From Terriglobales bacterium (GTDB lineage Bacteria; Acidobacteriota; Terriglobia; Terriglobales; Acidobacteriaceae), in assembly GCA_025462725.1 (NCBI GenBank), contig JAOAPE010000001.1:1-64000 (forward strand): DNA of 64,000 nt, written 5' to 3'. A program made the translations under genes and the position numbers. Under the pieces are notes generated by a model. It had not been told where the DNA came from, did not search any database, and saw only the letters and a program-made list of their open reading frames with translations. Shown here one piece after another: positions 1-9,211 of the stretch (its first letter is position 1; every line of letters begins with the position of its first letter).

Positions 1-1
1 A

Positions 2-145
2 TTCGCAATGTCAGAAAAGCTCTACGCCGCCGCGCCCGGAAAGAAACAGTTGTTCCTAGTCCCCGGCGCCGGACACGAAAATTGCGCCTCCGTCGCCGGC
101 GAGAAATATCAGGAAGCAGTAGGAAAAGTTATGGGAAGTTTGTAA
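2..145 (+). CDS. alpha/beta hydrolase, C-terminal fragment
   Basis: The window opens inside this gene; 47 residues are visible before a TAA stop. The fragment contains APGKKQLFLVPGAGHEN, the usual C-terminal catalytic-histidine segment of serine alpha/beta hydrolases of the BEM46/DLH-like group (small residue-GAGH-E/N), followed by a short helix with YQEAVGKVM. The H would be the third member of the catalytic triad. The nucleophile and acid lie outside the window, so the substrate cannot be told. The next gene is on the opposite strand and converges with it. Confidence 0.7.
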   Translation, partial: FAMSEKLYAAAPGKKQLFLVPGAGHENCASVAGEKYQEAVGKVMGSL

Positions 146-225
146 ATGCACCACTTCCGTCCAAGCGCGCATTTACTAGGGAACGGCAACGATTTTCGTC
201 GTGCCGCTCGAAGTCTTAAACGCGA

Positions 226-280
226 AACTAAAAACTGGGTCTTGGCTGTTGCCTTAACTAAAAACTAGAAGCTGGGTTTT
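226..280. repeat. short tandem AACTAAAAACT repeat
   Basis: AACTAAAAACTGGGT at 226-240 is followed by AACTAAAAACT at 256-266 and GCTGGGTTTT at 271-280. A similar ACTAGAAACT...CTGGGTTTT string lies at 45024-45060, also just outside a coding end, so this looks like one of the short dispersed intergenic motifs of this genome. No function is evident. Confidence 0.5.
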
Positions 281-2394
281 CACTCCTCCACTTCCACCAA
301 CTCGCCGCGTTCAGCTTTTGCGGTGGCAACAATTTTCTCTTGGATCGCAGATGGCACAACGTCGTAATGCGCCATTTCCATGTGAAAGGTTCCGCGGCCT
401 TGAGTCATTGACGTGAGTTCCACGCCGTAAGTCAGCATCTCAGACATCGGAACTTCGGCCTTCACGATGGTGTTGTGGCCCTTGTTGTCCATGCCCTGAA
501 TGCGGCCGCGACGCGAATTGAGGTCGCCCATGATCGCGCCGGCAAATTCTTCTGGCACGGTGATCTCAACATGCATCACCGGCTCGAGCAGCGTCGGTTT
601 CGCTTGCTCCATTGCTTTGCGGAAGGCGATGCGTCCGGCAGTTTTGAATGAGAGTTCGTTCGAATCAACATCATGATACGAACCGTCATAAAGGATCACG
701 CGAAAATCGACGACAGGAAATCCGGCGAGGAATCCTCGCTCGGCAGCTTCGACGATTCCCTTCTCGATCGCCGGAATGTAATTCTTTGGCACGGCGCCGC
801 CGAAGATGTCATTCACGAACTCGAAATTGCCTCCGCGGGGCAGCGGTTCCATCTTGATCTTGCAGTCGCCGTATTGGCCGTGTCCACCGGATTGTTTTTT
901 GTGTTTGCCTTGAACATCAGCCTTGCCGCGAATGGTTTCGCGATACGGAACCTTTGGCGCTTTGAGCACGACTTCAGTGTTGTAGCGTTTTTTTAATTTG
1001 GAAACGATGACTTCAATGTGCTGCTCTCCCGTTCCCGCGATGAGGAACTCTTTTGTTTGCTGGTCGCGGAAGAAGCGAACCATCTGGTCTTCTTCCATCA
1101 GCTTGTGTAGTCCGTTGGCGAGCTTGTCTTCATCGGCTCGCGTCTTGGGTTCGATGGCGAACGTGATCGCCGGTTCCGGATAACTAATCACGGGATACGC
1201 GACCGGATGGGCCTTGTCACCAAGCGTGTCTCCGGTGAGCGTGTTCTTCAGCTTGGCGATGGCGCCGATGTCGCCCGCGTGCAACTCGGTCACAGGCACA
1301 GCAGTCTTGCCCTGCATGATGGAAAGATGCGCAAATTTTTCCGACGCTGTGCGTGTGTAGTTCTGCACCGCTGCGTCATTCTTTACGGATCCGGAAAAGA
1401 CTTTGAAGAATGAGATGTGTCCGGCGAACGGATCAGAGATGGTTTTGAAAACCTGCATCGTGAGTGATTCCGCATCGGTCACGTGATGTTCAACGGGTTC
1501 TCCGGGCGCAAGTGGCGTGTCCTTCACAGGAGGACGCTCAACGGGCGCAGGCGAGAATTCGGCGATGAAGTTCAGCAACTGGTCCACACCGAGATTGCCG
1601 AGCCCCGATGTATAGAGCACCGGAAATATCTTGTGCGCAACAATCGCGGCGCGGAGTCCGGCAACAAGATGGTCATCAGGAATTGTTCCGGTGTCAAAGA
1701 ACTCCTGCATGAGTTCGTCATTGCCTTCGGCAACGAGTTCCACAATCGCTTCGTGGCCCTTCTTCGCGGCTTCGGCGAGATTGTCAGGGATCGGCCCTTC
1801 TTTGCCTTTGCCATCGCCGGCAAGCGTGTATGTGTAAGCTTTCATGCGCAGCAGATCGACAACTCCTGTGAGGCCTTTCTCTGCGCCGATCGGAAGTTGA
1901 ATGGGAATCACTTGCCGTCCGAAAGCGCCAATCAGCGATTCCAGCGTGCGCGATGCGTCCGCGCGGTCTCGGTCCATGCGACTGGCAACGATGATGCGCG
2001 GCAATTCGAATTCTTCGGCGTATCCCCAAGTGCGCTCCGTGATGACTTCGACTCCGGAGACGCCGTCGACAACCACCACCACGGATTCCGCCGGGATCAT
2101 CGCGGCCTTCGCTTCGTGGACGAACATGTTGAAGCCTGGTGTGTCCAGGATGTTGATTTTTACTTTGTCATTGCCCTTCGTCCATTCGGCATAAGCGACG
2201 CTGGTGCTCAGAGTCATCCGCCGCGCGACCTCTTCTTCATCGTGGTCAGTCACGGTGCTACCTTCGTCCACGCGTCCGAGCCGCGGAGTGGAACCTGCGG
2301 TGAACAACATGGCGGCAACGAGCGAAGTCTTGCCAGCGTGCGCGTGTCCAACAACTGCGATGTTGCGGATACTAGGGCTCTCGTAGATTTTCAC
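280..2394 (-). CDS. EF-G-like translational GTPase (EF-G paralogue)
   Basis: A 704-residue EF-G family GTPase. The P-loop is GHAHAGKTS instead of the canonical GHVDHGKTT, G3 is DTPGF, and the G4 position reads SRMDRD where NKxD is usual. These departures mark the EF-G-like/EF-G2 class (FusA2 of Mycobacterium type) rather than the main translocase. Domain II (residues about 290-370) and the EF-G domain IV and V regions (GQYGDCKIKMEPLPRG; MGDLNSRRGRIQGM) are present, so full EF-G length is retained. I start at a GTG (2394) because AAGGAG lies six bases upstream and the conserved KIYESPSIRNIAVVG block follows at once; an upstream ATG at 2499 would add 35 low-complexity residues. Its role in translation is inferred only. 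Confidence 0.88.
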   Translation of the reverse strand: MKIYESPSIRNIAVVGHAHAGKTSLVAAMLFTAGSTPRLGRVDEGSTVTDHDEEEVARRMTLSTSVAYAEWTKGNDKVKINILDTPGFNMFVHEAKAAMIPAESVVVVVDGVSGVEVITERTWGYAEEFELPRIIVASRMDRDRADASRTLESLIGAFGRQVIPIQLPIGAEKGLTGVVDLLRMKAYTYTLAGDGKGKEGPIPDNLAEAAKKGHEAIVELVAEGNDELMQEFFDTGTIPDDHLVAGLRAAIVAHKIFPVLYTSGLGNLGVDQLLNFIAEFSPAPVERPPVKDTPLAPGEPVEHHVTDAESLTMQVFKTISDPFAGHISFFKVFSGSVKNDAAVQNYTRTASEKFAHLSIMQGKTAVPVTELHAGDIGAIAKLKNTLTGDTLGDKAHPVAYPVISYPEPAITFAIEPKTRADEDKLANGLHKLMEEDQMVRFFRDQQTKEFLIAGTGEQHIEVIVSKLKKRYNTEVVLKAPKVPYRETIRGKADVQGKHKKQSGGHGQYGDCKIKMEPLPRGGNFEFVNDIFGGAVPKNYIPAIEKGIVEAAERGFLAGFPVVDFRVILYDGSYHDVDSNELSFKTAGRIAFRKAMEQAKPTLLEPVMHVEITVPEEFAGAIMGDLNSRRGRIQGMDNKGHNTIVKAEVPMSEMLTYGVELTSMTQGRGTFHMEMAHYDVVPSAIQEKIVATAKAERGELVEVEE

Positions 2395-3138
2395 GGATTG
2401 CTCCTTCGGATTGCTTCTCTGATTTTGTTTTGGGAACTTGAGCGAGGGCGGCGATTGCGATAGCAAGGTTTTCTGTTGCGGTGCGGATGCGCGGCGCATG
2501 GCCGCGCTGGATGAGTGCCCGACTGTTCCGCCTTCACTAACTTTTCATCCGGACACACGAGAGGCGCGGATGGCGCGCTCATCGTCTTGGCATCCCATTG
2601 CTGCATGGTCGCCCTACTTCAACTTCAACATACCGCCGCACCGGGAAACATTCAACTCAGCGTCGGACAGTGTGCAAGGGCGGCAATCCTAACACACGGG
2701 CGAAAGGTGGCTCAAGTTTCGTAACCCTATCTGCTTACGACAAAATATGCCTCGCACCGAGCGCATCAGCAACTCTGGATTGTCCTAGAATGAATCCAGT
2801 CACGGTTATGCGTCGCGCTGCAAACAGACGTCTTCTGTATCTGATTAGGAATGCGCAACCGCTTTATAGCGGACATTCCCAATCAAGAGAACCGTAGTGA
2901 AAGCGGGTCGGCGATCCGCATGTGGTGTTTTCCCTCCCCCGCACCACGAAGCCTTCACTACCATGCAGCGCGGCGCAGCCTGATTTCCTGCCGCCCTCCA
3001 CGATTTTTCTTTCAATGCAGCCGAATCACGCATCCAATGACGTAAATACCTGCTTTCAGCTACCATGATTGACAGACCCGTTCACGTGTTCTTTTGCGAG
3101 CGGGCATTCGGCATATTTGCAAGAGCAAAGAGGGATTC
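2395..3138. other. 744-bp non-coding stretch
   Basis: Divergent intergenic region between the EF-G-like gene and the DsbA-like gene. No reading frame with coding character is visible on either strand. It contains a compact inverted-repeat structure at 2894-2961 and a GC-rich hairpin followed by a T run at 2972-3008, which together suggest a small RNA or long leader rather than a protein gene. Confidence 0.55.
2894..2961 (+). ncRNA. candidate three-way-junction RNA
   Basis: An outer stem GTAGTGAA (2894-2901) pairs perfectly with TTCACTAC (2954-2961). Inside it are two further hairpins: GCGG (2903-2906) with CCGC (2916-2919), and GTGGTG (2922-2927) with CACCAC (2942-2947). Their order gives a three-way junction. 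A second GC-rich imperfect hairpin (2972-2995) followed by TTTTT (3004-3008) could end the transcript. It sits about 180 bp upstream of the thioredoxin-like gene on the same strand. I do not recognise it as a known riboswitch; strand and extent are inferred. Confidence 0.35.
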
Positions 3139-3753
3139 ATGAGATTTGGCAATCGAGCATTCGCAGCCCTTTCGACCATCATTCTGCTGGCTGCGGGGAT
3201 TCCTGCGCTCGCGCAGGGAAACATGTCTGACAAGATCGCGGCACTGCGTCCGCCCACCGGCGCCAAAGTCGCCATCATTGTCTTTGAGGACTTGCAATGT
3301 CCTGATTGCGCGCGCGCGGCTCCGCTGGTGGAGGAAGTAGCCAAGGCAGAAAAGGTGTCGGTCGTCCGCCACGATTTCCCCTTGCCCATGCACAACTACT
3401 CGCGTAAAGCTGCCATCATCGCGCGATATTTTGATACTAAGTCGAAAAAGATCGGCGATGCCTGGCGCGACTATGTCTTCGCCAACCAGCAGGCGATCAC
3501 TCCGGAAAATCTGGATAGCAAGGCATCGGCATTCGCCAAAGAGCACGGCACGGCGATGCCATTCCTTCTTGATCCGGGCGGAAAGTTTGAGGCATTGATA
3601 CAGAAGGATTTTGCTCTGGGACAGAAGATCGGGATCCAACACACTCCCACGATCTTTGTGGTCAGTGACAAGACTAAGGGCGTCCCCTTCGTCGAAGTCG
3701 TGGACCGCACGAAACTATCCGAAATGATTGAGGACATGAAGAACGGGAAATAG
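3139..3753 (+). CDS. secreted DsbA-like thioredoxin-fold oxidoreductase
   Basis: A 204-residue protein with a typical signal peptide (MRFGNRAFAALSTIILL, then AAGIPALAQG). The thioredoxin fold of the Thioredoxin_4/DsbA type follows, with the active-site motif CPDC in FEDLQCPDCARAAP and a cis-proline segment HTPTIFV near the end. It should act in the periplasm as a thiol-disulfide oxidoreductase. The start at 3139 is chosen for the signal peptide and a GAGGG upstream; an ATG 45 bases earlier would put charged residues before the signal. The gene stands alone, between the structured RNA candidate and a TetR gene. Its partner proteins are unknown. Confidence 0.88.
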   Translation: MRFGNRAFAALSTIILLAAGIPALAQGNMSDKIAALRPPTGAKVAIIVFEDLQCPDCARAAPLVEEVAKAEKVSVVRHDFPLPMHNYSRKAAIIARYFDTKSKKIGDAWRDYVFANQQAITPENLDSKASAFAKEHGTAMPFLLDPGGKFEALIQKDFALGQKIGIQHTPTIFVVSDKTKGVPFVEVVDRTKLSEMIEDMKNGK

Positions 3754-3887
3754 TCATTGGGAAGGGTTGTTGCGCCACTGTGACCTAGGCACATGGCCTA
3801 AAATCTTGGCTGCTACTTCGATAGTACTTTTGTTTCAGAGAAATACGTTGCAACTCTCTGCATCAAAGTGTTAGTAGTAGCACACCT

Positions 3888-4544
3888 ATGGCGAGCCGCC
3901 GTCCAGCTTCGAGCGCACCAAAAGACCTAACCAACGCTCCTCAAGCAGCGTCTGCGCGCGAACGGATTTTATCTACCGCCAAGCGTCTTTTCGCTAAACA
4001 AGGGTATGACCATACCAGCACCGTCGCCATCGCGCGCGTTGCGGGTACAAGCGAATCGCAGGTGATGAAACACTTCGGTAGCAAAGAAGGGCTGCTCGAA
4101 GAGATTTTCAACGCAGGCTGGGAAGAGATGTCTTACAACTTCCGCGCCATCCATGAACTGCACTCGCCTACAGAAAAACTCGAAGTCATTTTGGAACTCA
4201 TACTCGCGGCACTGGAACGCGATCCCGAACTAAAAGTCCTCATGTTGCTCGAAGGCCGCCGTATCCGCAAAGAAGGCCACATCATCCTTCTGACCAAAGG
4301 CTACCTGCGGTTCATTGGCGTACTCGACGCCATTCTTTTGGAAATGCGCGCTCTCGGTGAACTGCGCATGGACGTTGAACTCGATGCGGTCCGATCAGCG
4401 CTGAACTCCATCTTCGAAGGCATGCTCCGCGACCAAGTTCTAGCGGAGCGCATGGGATATCCCGCGAAGTACGGCCGCTCCGAACTAGTGCGCATGTTTC
4501 ACATTGTGCTGAGCGCATTCGTCGTCAAACCACCAAGGGTGTGA
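3888..4544 (+). CDS. TetR family transcriptional regulator
   Basis: A 218-residue repressor-like protein. The N-terminal TetR helix-turn-helix is clear at residues about 24-70 (RERILSTAKRLFAKQGYD, then VAGTSESQVMKHFGSKEGLLEEIF). The all-helical C-terminal ligand or dimer domain carries no specific signature that I recognise. A strong rho-independent terminator directly follows. The neighbours are a DsbA-like gene upstream (same strand) and a selenocysteine peroxiredoxin downstream (convergent), so a link to redox stress is possible but is only positional. Confidence 0.88.
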   Translation: MASRRPASSAPKDLTNAPQAASARERILSTAKRLFAKQGYDHTSTVAIARVAGTSESQVMKHFGSKEGLLEEIFNAGWEEMSYNFRAIHELHSPTEKLEVILELILAALERDPELKVLMLLEGRRIRKEGHIILLTKGYLRFIGVLDAILLEMRALGELRMDVELDAVRSALNSIFEGMLRDQVLAERMGYPAKYGRSELVRMFHIVLSAFVVKPPRV

Positions 4545-4556
4545 TTCGGCCCGAAG

Positions 4557-4586
4557 AAAAGCCCCGGCACTAGGCCGGGGCTTTTT
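4557..4586. terminator. bidirectional rho-independent terminator
   Basis: AGCCCCGGC (4560-4568) pairs with GCCGGGGCT (4574-4582) around a five-base loop, with AAAA before and TTTTT after. It lies between the convergent TetR and peroxiredoxin genes and can serve both. Confidence 0.9.
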
Positions 4587-4601
4587 GAGAATCCCTACGA
4601 A

Positions 4602-5081
4602 CTACAATTTGCGCAGCACATCGAATACATCTTCGTTATCAGGCTGTTCGCCCAACTCATATACTTGCGCGAAAGCGATCTTGCCTTCTTTGTCCACAAC
4701 GAAAACAGCGCGCTCGTTGATCCCGGGAATGGGATCGCCCTCACGAAGAACGCCATAATCCTGGGCGGTCTTCCCGTGAGGATAGAAGTCACTGGCCAGC
4801 GGATATGCCAATGTACCAATGGATTTCTGCCACGCAATATGGCTGGGGATTGAATCTACGCTAACGCCCACGACCTGGGCGTCGAATCCGGCAAACTTCG
4901 CAAGATCTGCGTTGTATGCCGGCATCTGCGCCGTTCAAACCGGTGTCCAGTCCAACGGATAAAAAGCTATGACCACGTTCTTCTTGCCCCTGAAGTCGCT
5001 CAGCTTGATCTGGCTTTTTTCCTCGCCAGTGACCGCAGGCAGATCGAAGTCCGGGGCCGAATCGCCTACCTGTAAGGCCAT
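4602..5081 (-). CDS. selenocysteine-containing peroxiredoxin (UGA at codon 49)
   Basis: Read through an in-frame TGA (4937-4935), this is a complete 159-residue AhpE/1-Cys-type peroxiredoxin. The peroxidatic motif, normally PLDxTPVC, reads [10 protein letters not shown] with U at residue 49. Family features on both sides are intact: [12 protein letters not shown] at the N-terminus, [13 protein letters not shown], and a conserved C-terminal segment. There is no cysteine anywhere else, so it would be a one-selenol enzyme needing an external reductant. It reduces peroxides in the cytoplasm (no signal peptide). The ATG at 5081 has GGAGAG five bases upstream. A SECIS-like hairpin follows the TGA. 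selD is present at 41.5 kb. Conventional annotation would give two fragments (4935-5081 and 4602-4925). A single TGC/TGT to TGA error is the alternative. Confidence 0.85.
4888..4922 (-). promoter_or_regulatory. bacterial SECIS-like hairpin in peroxiredoxin mRNA
   Basis: Beginning 13 nt after the UGA, CCGGCA pairs with TGCCGG. Above it come a U-U mismatch, an A-U and C-G pair, a symmetric AA/AA internal loop, and an upper stem CGCA/TGCG closed by the apical loop GATCT. The loop lies 28-32 nt after UGA and starts with G, as expected for the bacterial SECIS model read by SelB (apical loop about 16-37 nt downstream). Confidence 0.7.
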
Positions 5082-5186
5082 CAGTCTCTCCGTACTAATA
5101 AATTGTGAATGATTACTGGTTACAAAATGCGTTCGTAGTGAACCCTTGATTGTATTTGCGAAAGGCGAGATGGGCAAGATGTGGAA

Positions 5187-5495
5187 CTATGTTGAATCAG
5201 CATTCGCCCTTTGCCGCGGCAAGCCCCTTCGCAACGCCCGCGATCTCTGAATGAGGCGAATGGCATGAGCCCGCAGGAGCGTTGCTCGGATTTTTGACTT
5301 TTTGGCACGGCTCGCCAGCTTCTCGCTTCGTGCTCTGACGTTTTCCGGCTTGAGATATTCTCCCAACTTCAGCCAATGTTGCATCAATGCGGAGTGCTGC
5401 TTTTCCGAATCGCGTGTAGCGCGATGCAGCGCATTTCTCGGTTCACGTCTCTCGAAACCGTCCTTCTCCGGTACTTTTAGCGGTGATACTGCCAT
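5187..5495 (-). CDS. small basic hypothetical protein
   Basis: A 102-residue highly basic protein with many Arg and Lys residues (for example in RARSEKLASRAKKSKIRAT). It starts 12 bases after the aconitase stop and reads in the same direction, so it could be the distal gene of an acnA transcript. I see no domain, signal peptide or membrane segment. The ribosome-binding site is weak and the composition could be that of a chance frame, so the gene is uncertain. Confidence 0.4.
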   Translation of the reverse strand: MAVSPLKVPEKDGFERREPRNALHRATRDSEKQHSALMQHWLKLGEYLKPENVRARSEKLASRAKKSKIRATLLRAHAIRLIQRSRALRRGLPRQRANADST

Positions 5496-5507
5496 AGCAT
5501 CTTCGAA

Positions 5508-8351
5508 CTAGCTGATCGAACTTCCCGTTGCCGGGTCGGCCATTGTAGCCATTCCTTTGCTGACCACTTCAGGCTTTTCTTTCCCTGCTAACAATTGCCG
5601 CAACACGTATTGCAGGATTCCCCCATGCTGGTAATAGAGAACTTCTTGCGGCGTATCGATTCGCACCAGCACTTTGAACTCTGTCTTCTTGCCGTCCGCT
5701 GCGGTCGCGTGCACGGTAACATCGCGCTCCGCGCCGAGTCTCTTCTGGAGCAATTCCCCGATGCCGACGATTTCAAATGTCTCATCTCCCGTCAGCCCGA
5801 GTGACTCCGCGTTTTCTCCAGCTCGGAATTGCAGTGGAAGAATCCCCATCCCTACCAGGTTTGAGCGATGGATACGTTCGTAACTCTGTGCGATGACCGC
5901 ACGCACCCCGAGCAGACGCGGCCCCTTTGCTGCCCAATCACGCGACGACCCCGAGCCGTATTCCTTGCCAGCAAGGATCACCAGCGGCACGCCGTTCGCT
6001 TGATACTTCACTGAAGCATCGAAGATGGACATCGTTTCGCCAGTGGGAATGTATTTCGCACATCCGCCTTCTGAGCCAGGCACCATCTTGTTGCGCAACC
6101 GGACATTCGCAAATGTGCCGCGCACCATCACTTCATGATTGCCGCGACGCGAACCGTAGGAATTGAAATCGCCCGGCTTCACGCCGTGCGCCATCAAGTA
6201 TTCCCCGGCCGGACTGTTCTTCTTGATCGAACCCGCAGGAGAGATGTGGTCCGTTGTAACGCTGTCGCCGAGAATCGCGAGCACGCGCACGCCCTTGATG
6301 TCCTGCACCGGGGCGGGTTTCGTAGGCATGTCGTCGAAATACGGGGCCCGTTTGATGTAAGTGGAATTCTCGTCCCAAGTGTAAGTCTTGCCCTTTGGAG
6401 TTGGCAGGTTCTTCCAGCGCTCATCTCCGCCGAAGACGGTGAGGTAGTTCTTGCGGAACATCTCTGAATCGACGCCCTGCGCCACTGCGTCATTCACTTC
6501 CTTCTGCGTTGGCCAGATATCTTTCAGATACACCGGATTTCCCGCTTTGTCCGGGCCCAACGAATCATGCTGAAGGTCGATCTCCATAGTTCCGGCAAGC
6601 GCGTACGCAACTACCAGCGGCGGCGACATCAAATAATTTGCGCGTACCTCAGAATTGATTCGCCCTTCAAAATTGCGGTTGCCACTCAACACTGACGCAA
6701 CCACCAGTCCCTTATCTTCAATCTCTTTCGACACATCTGCGGGTAGCGGGCCGGAGTTGCCGATGCAAGTTGTGCATCCGTAACCTACGGTCTGGAATTT
6801 CAGCTGATCGAGGTACTTATCCAAGCCGGACTTTTTGTAGTACTCAGTTACGACGCGAGATCCCGGCGCCAGCGACGTTTTCACCCACGGCTTCACCTGT
6901 AACCCTTTTTCGACCGCCTTCTTCGCGAGCAGTCCGGCAGCCAGCATCACCGAAGGATTCGACGTATTCGTGCAGCTCGTGATTGCGGCGATGACCACAT
7001 CGCCGTCGATGAGGCCATCGGCAACATCCACGCGTTTTTTCGCGGCAGGAGAACTCTTGTCTTGCTGTCCCGGGGCAACGCCGCCTTCTGCGTCCATGCG
7101 ATCACGCTGCCGAGTATCCGGCGATGTCCCGCTCTGGATCTTCGCGTTCGGCAACGCCAACGAAGGAAGCGCATCGTGAAAGGACTTTTTCGCTTCCGCG
7201 AGCAACACGCGGTCCTGCGGACGCTTTGGCCCGGCGACACTCGGTTCCACTTTGCTCAGATCAAGTTCGATGAGTTGTGTGTACTGCGCTTCCGGAGTGC
7301 TCTCCGTGTGGAACATGCCCTGCATCTTGCAATACGCTTCCACAAGCGCGATCTGGTCTTCCGATCGTCCCGTCAAGCGCATATACTTGATCGTCTCGGC
7401 GTCCACCGGGAAAATGCCGCAAGTGGCGCCGTACTCGGGGGCCATGTTAGCGATGGTTGCGCGATCTGCAAGCGCGAGCTGGCTTAGTCCGGGACCAAAG
7501 TATTCAACGAACTTTCCTACGACTCCCACTTTGCGCAACACTTCTGTGACTGTCAGAACCAAATCAGTTGCTGTCGCGCCTTCCGGCAGTTGTCCCAGAA
7601 GCCTGAAGCCCACAACCTGCGGTATCAGCATGGACACCGGCTGTCCTAGCATCGCCGCTTCCGCTTCGATCCCACCCACGCCCCAGCCGAGCACGCCGAG
7701 TCCGTTGATCATTGTTGTATGCGAATCCGTGCCCACGAGCGTGTCAGGATATGCCTGCTTCTTGCTGTCGACTTCGTTGGTGAAAACTACGCGCGCTAGA
7801 TATTCCAGATTGATCTGGTGAACAATCCCCATCTCCGGCGGGACGACGGCGAAATTGTGAAATGCACCTTGTCCCCAGCGGAGAAACGCATAGCGTTCCT
7901 GGTTGCGCGCAAATTCGAGGATGCCGTTCGCAGCAAATGCGTTCGCAGTTCCAAATTCATCTACCTGCACCGAGTGGTCAATCACCAACTCTGCCGGTTG
8001 GAGCGGATTGATCAGCGCAGCATCTCCGCCGAACTTGCTTACAGCATCGCGCATTGACGCGAGATCCACGACAGCCGGAACTCCGGTGAAATCCTGCATC
8101 AACACTCGCGCAGGCGAAAAGCTGATCTCTCGGCACGGTTCCTCGGCTGGATTCCACGAAGCCAGAAACTTGATGTCATCCGCGAGAACGGAGCGGCCAT
8201 TCTCATTGCGGAGAAGGTTCTCAAGCAGGATACGAAGAGAGTACGGCAGATGGGCCGTGGAAATGCCTTGCTTGTCGAGAGCGTCTAACCGGAATACTTC
8301 AAATTCCTGTGACCCGACCTTCAAGGTCGCACGGCTGGCAAAGCTATTCAT
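5508..8351 (-). CDS. acnA: aconitate hydratase A
   Basis: A 947-residue aconitase of the AcnA/IRP1 type that interconverts citrate and isocitrate in the TCA cycle and supplies the glyoxylate shunt (aceA and aceB lie at 19-22 kb). The cluster-ligand motifs are present: [10 protein letters not shown] and [14 protein letters not shown]. The C-terminal swivel domain contains [17 protein letters not shown]. An acidic/glycine-rich stretch of about 60 residues (residues about 370-430, with [18 protein letters not shown]) separates the early core from the TSCTN motif and looks like a lineage insertion. The start has GGGGAG six bases upstream. Confidence 0.97.
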   Translation of the reverse strand: MNSFASRATLKVGSQEFEVFRLDALDKQGISTAHLPYSLRILLENLLRNENGRSVLADDIKFLASWNPAEEPCREISFSPARVLMQDFTGVPAVVDLASMRDAVSKFGGDAALINPLQPAELVIDHSVQVDEFGTANAFAANGILEFARNQERYAFLRWGQGAFHNFAVVPPEMGIVHQINLEYLARVVFTNEVDSKKQAYPDTLVGTDSHTTMINGLGVLGWGVGGIEAEAAMLGQPVSMLIPQVVGFRLLGQLPEGATATDLVLTVTEVLRKVGVVGKFVEYFGPGLSQLALADRATIANMAPEYGATCGIFPVDAETIKYMRLTGRSEDQIALVEAYCKMQGMFHTESTPEAQYTQLIELDLSKVEPSVAGPKRPQDRVLLAEAKKSFHDALPSLALPNAKIQSGTSPDTRQRDRMDAEGGVAPGQQDKSSPAAKKRVDVADGLIDGDVVIAAITSCTNTSNPSVMLAAGLLAKKAVEKGLQVKPWVKTSLAPGSRVVTEYYKKSGLDKYLDQLKFQTVGYGCTTCIGNSGPLPADVSKEIEDKGLVVASVLSGNRNFEGRINSEVRANYLMSPPLVVAYALAGTMEIDLQHDSLGPDKAGNPVYLKDIWPTQKEVNDAVAQGVDSEMFRKNYLTVFGGDERWKNLPTPKGKTYTWDENSTYIKRAPYFDDMPTKPAPVQDIKGVRVLAILGDSVTTDHISPAGSIKKNSPAGEYLMAHGVKPGDFNSYGSRRGNHEVMVRGTFANVRLRNKMVPGSEGGCAKYIPTGETMSIFDASVKYQANGVPLVILAGKEYGSGSSRDWAAKGPRLLGVRAVIAQSYERIHRSNLVGMGILPLQFRAGENAESLGLTGDETFEIVGIGELLQKRLGAERDVTVHATAADGKKTEFKVLVRIDTPQEVLYYQHGGILQYVLRQLLAGKEKPEVVSKGMATMADPATGSSIS

Positions 8352-8446
8352 TCCAATCTCCCCGTCGGCTTCAGCGCGATATAGATAACCTTTAATTTTA
8401 CCGCAGAGTGCGCCGAAGCAGAGCCGCCGGACTCATCTACAACTTT

Positions 8447-9209
8447 CTAACGCCGCGACGGATGATAAAGATCGAAGATGGAATACGTGAAGCCGACGAG
8501 AAACGTCGCGCGCGGAATGTTGCCGCGCAATCCGAAGTTCATGCCGGAATCGAGGACCAGTCGCGGACGAACTTGATAGGTGGCTGCAGCGAGCAATGAC
8601 GTCGTTCCGCCGGTAGTCTCATTCTGATGCGTCGTTCCCCAGACTTCAGATGTGACCGCCCACTTCCCCTTCAACGGATGCGACCAAGCTAGCGCCGGAA
8701 GAAAGGAATGGTCATATCCGGGACTGCCGGACCGCTTCAGGAAGAAGTAACTGAGATTCAAGTCAAAGTGCGACTTCCCAAAATCCTTGCTCGCAAAGCC
8801 CCTGATCTCATGGTCAAATTCGCCGGAGCCAAGTAGCGGTGGGAACCTTGGCCGCGTAAAGCAACGAGATCGTAGGCACCCGCTTGCTCTGATGAACCAC
8901 ACGCCATTGCAGTCCAACCCCAGTGTCTCCGATCCCATGAAGTCGTTGATCTGAGTCGTGGATGAATGTGTTGCTTTCGATGCGCAATTCCAAGTCTTTT
9001 GCGAAAGCGAATTTCAGCAAGCCATCGGATGACTGCCCGCTGCGGTCGGCAGAAAATCCGTATTCGATCTCTGCGACTCCAAACTGCGTTATGTCCGCGG
9101 GATCAGCAACGGTAGGTCGGTTGGGATTTGCAACGATAGGATCCTGTGAGGACTGCGCCATCGCTCCTGGCGAAAACGCAAGCACGAGAAACAAAACGTA
9201 CGCACGCAT
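8447..9209 (-). pseudogene. frameshifted secreted beta-barrel-like protein
   Basis: Two overlapping frames make one protein. The first half starts at 9209 with a signal peptide (MRAYVLFLVLAFSPGAMAQSS) and runs to SLLYAAKVPTAT near 8835. The second half continues in another frame from LGSGEFDHEIRGFASKDFG to the end at 8447. The alternating aromatic and charged strands (FDLNLSYFFL, WAVTSEVWGTT) suggest an outer-membrane barrel. The start codon lies three bases after the mntH stop with CAGAGGA upstream, so it was translated from the mntH transcript and may have a role linked to manganese. One base gained or lost near 8835 explains the break; a sequencing error cannot be excluded. Confidence 0.7.
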
Positions 9210-9211
9210 CC

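Noticed and set aside
1483-2463. A 326-codon open frame on the plus strand.
   Set aside because: It is antisense to the EF-G-like gene, has no RBS or family motif, and its composition is that of a shadow frame in GC-rich DNA.
2845-3066. Small frames across the 2.4-3.1 kb gap on both strands.
   Set aside because: No RBS, no domain, poor codon character; the inverted-repeat structure explains the region better.
4935-5081. A 48-residue protein ending at the TGA plus a separate downstream fragment starting at 4925.
   Set aside because: Both parts lie in the same frame and together form one full-length peroxiredoxin with UGA at the peroxidatic Cys; two further UGA-for-Cys genes and selD in the window favour selenocysteine over a nonsense mutation.
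8814-8938. The break in the barrel gene near 8835 as another selenocysteine codon.
   Set aside because: The two halves are in different frames, so it is a frameshift; no Cys position of a known motif is involved.
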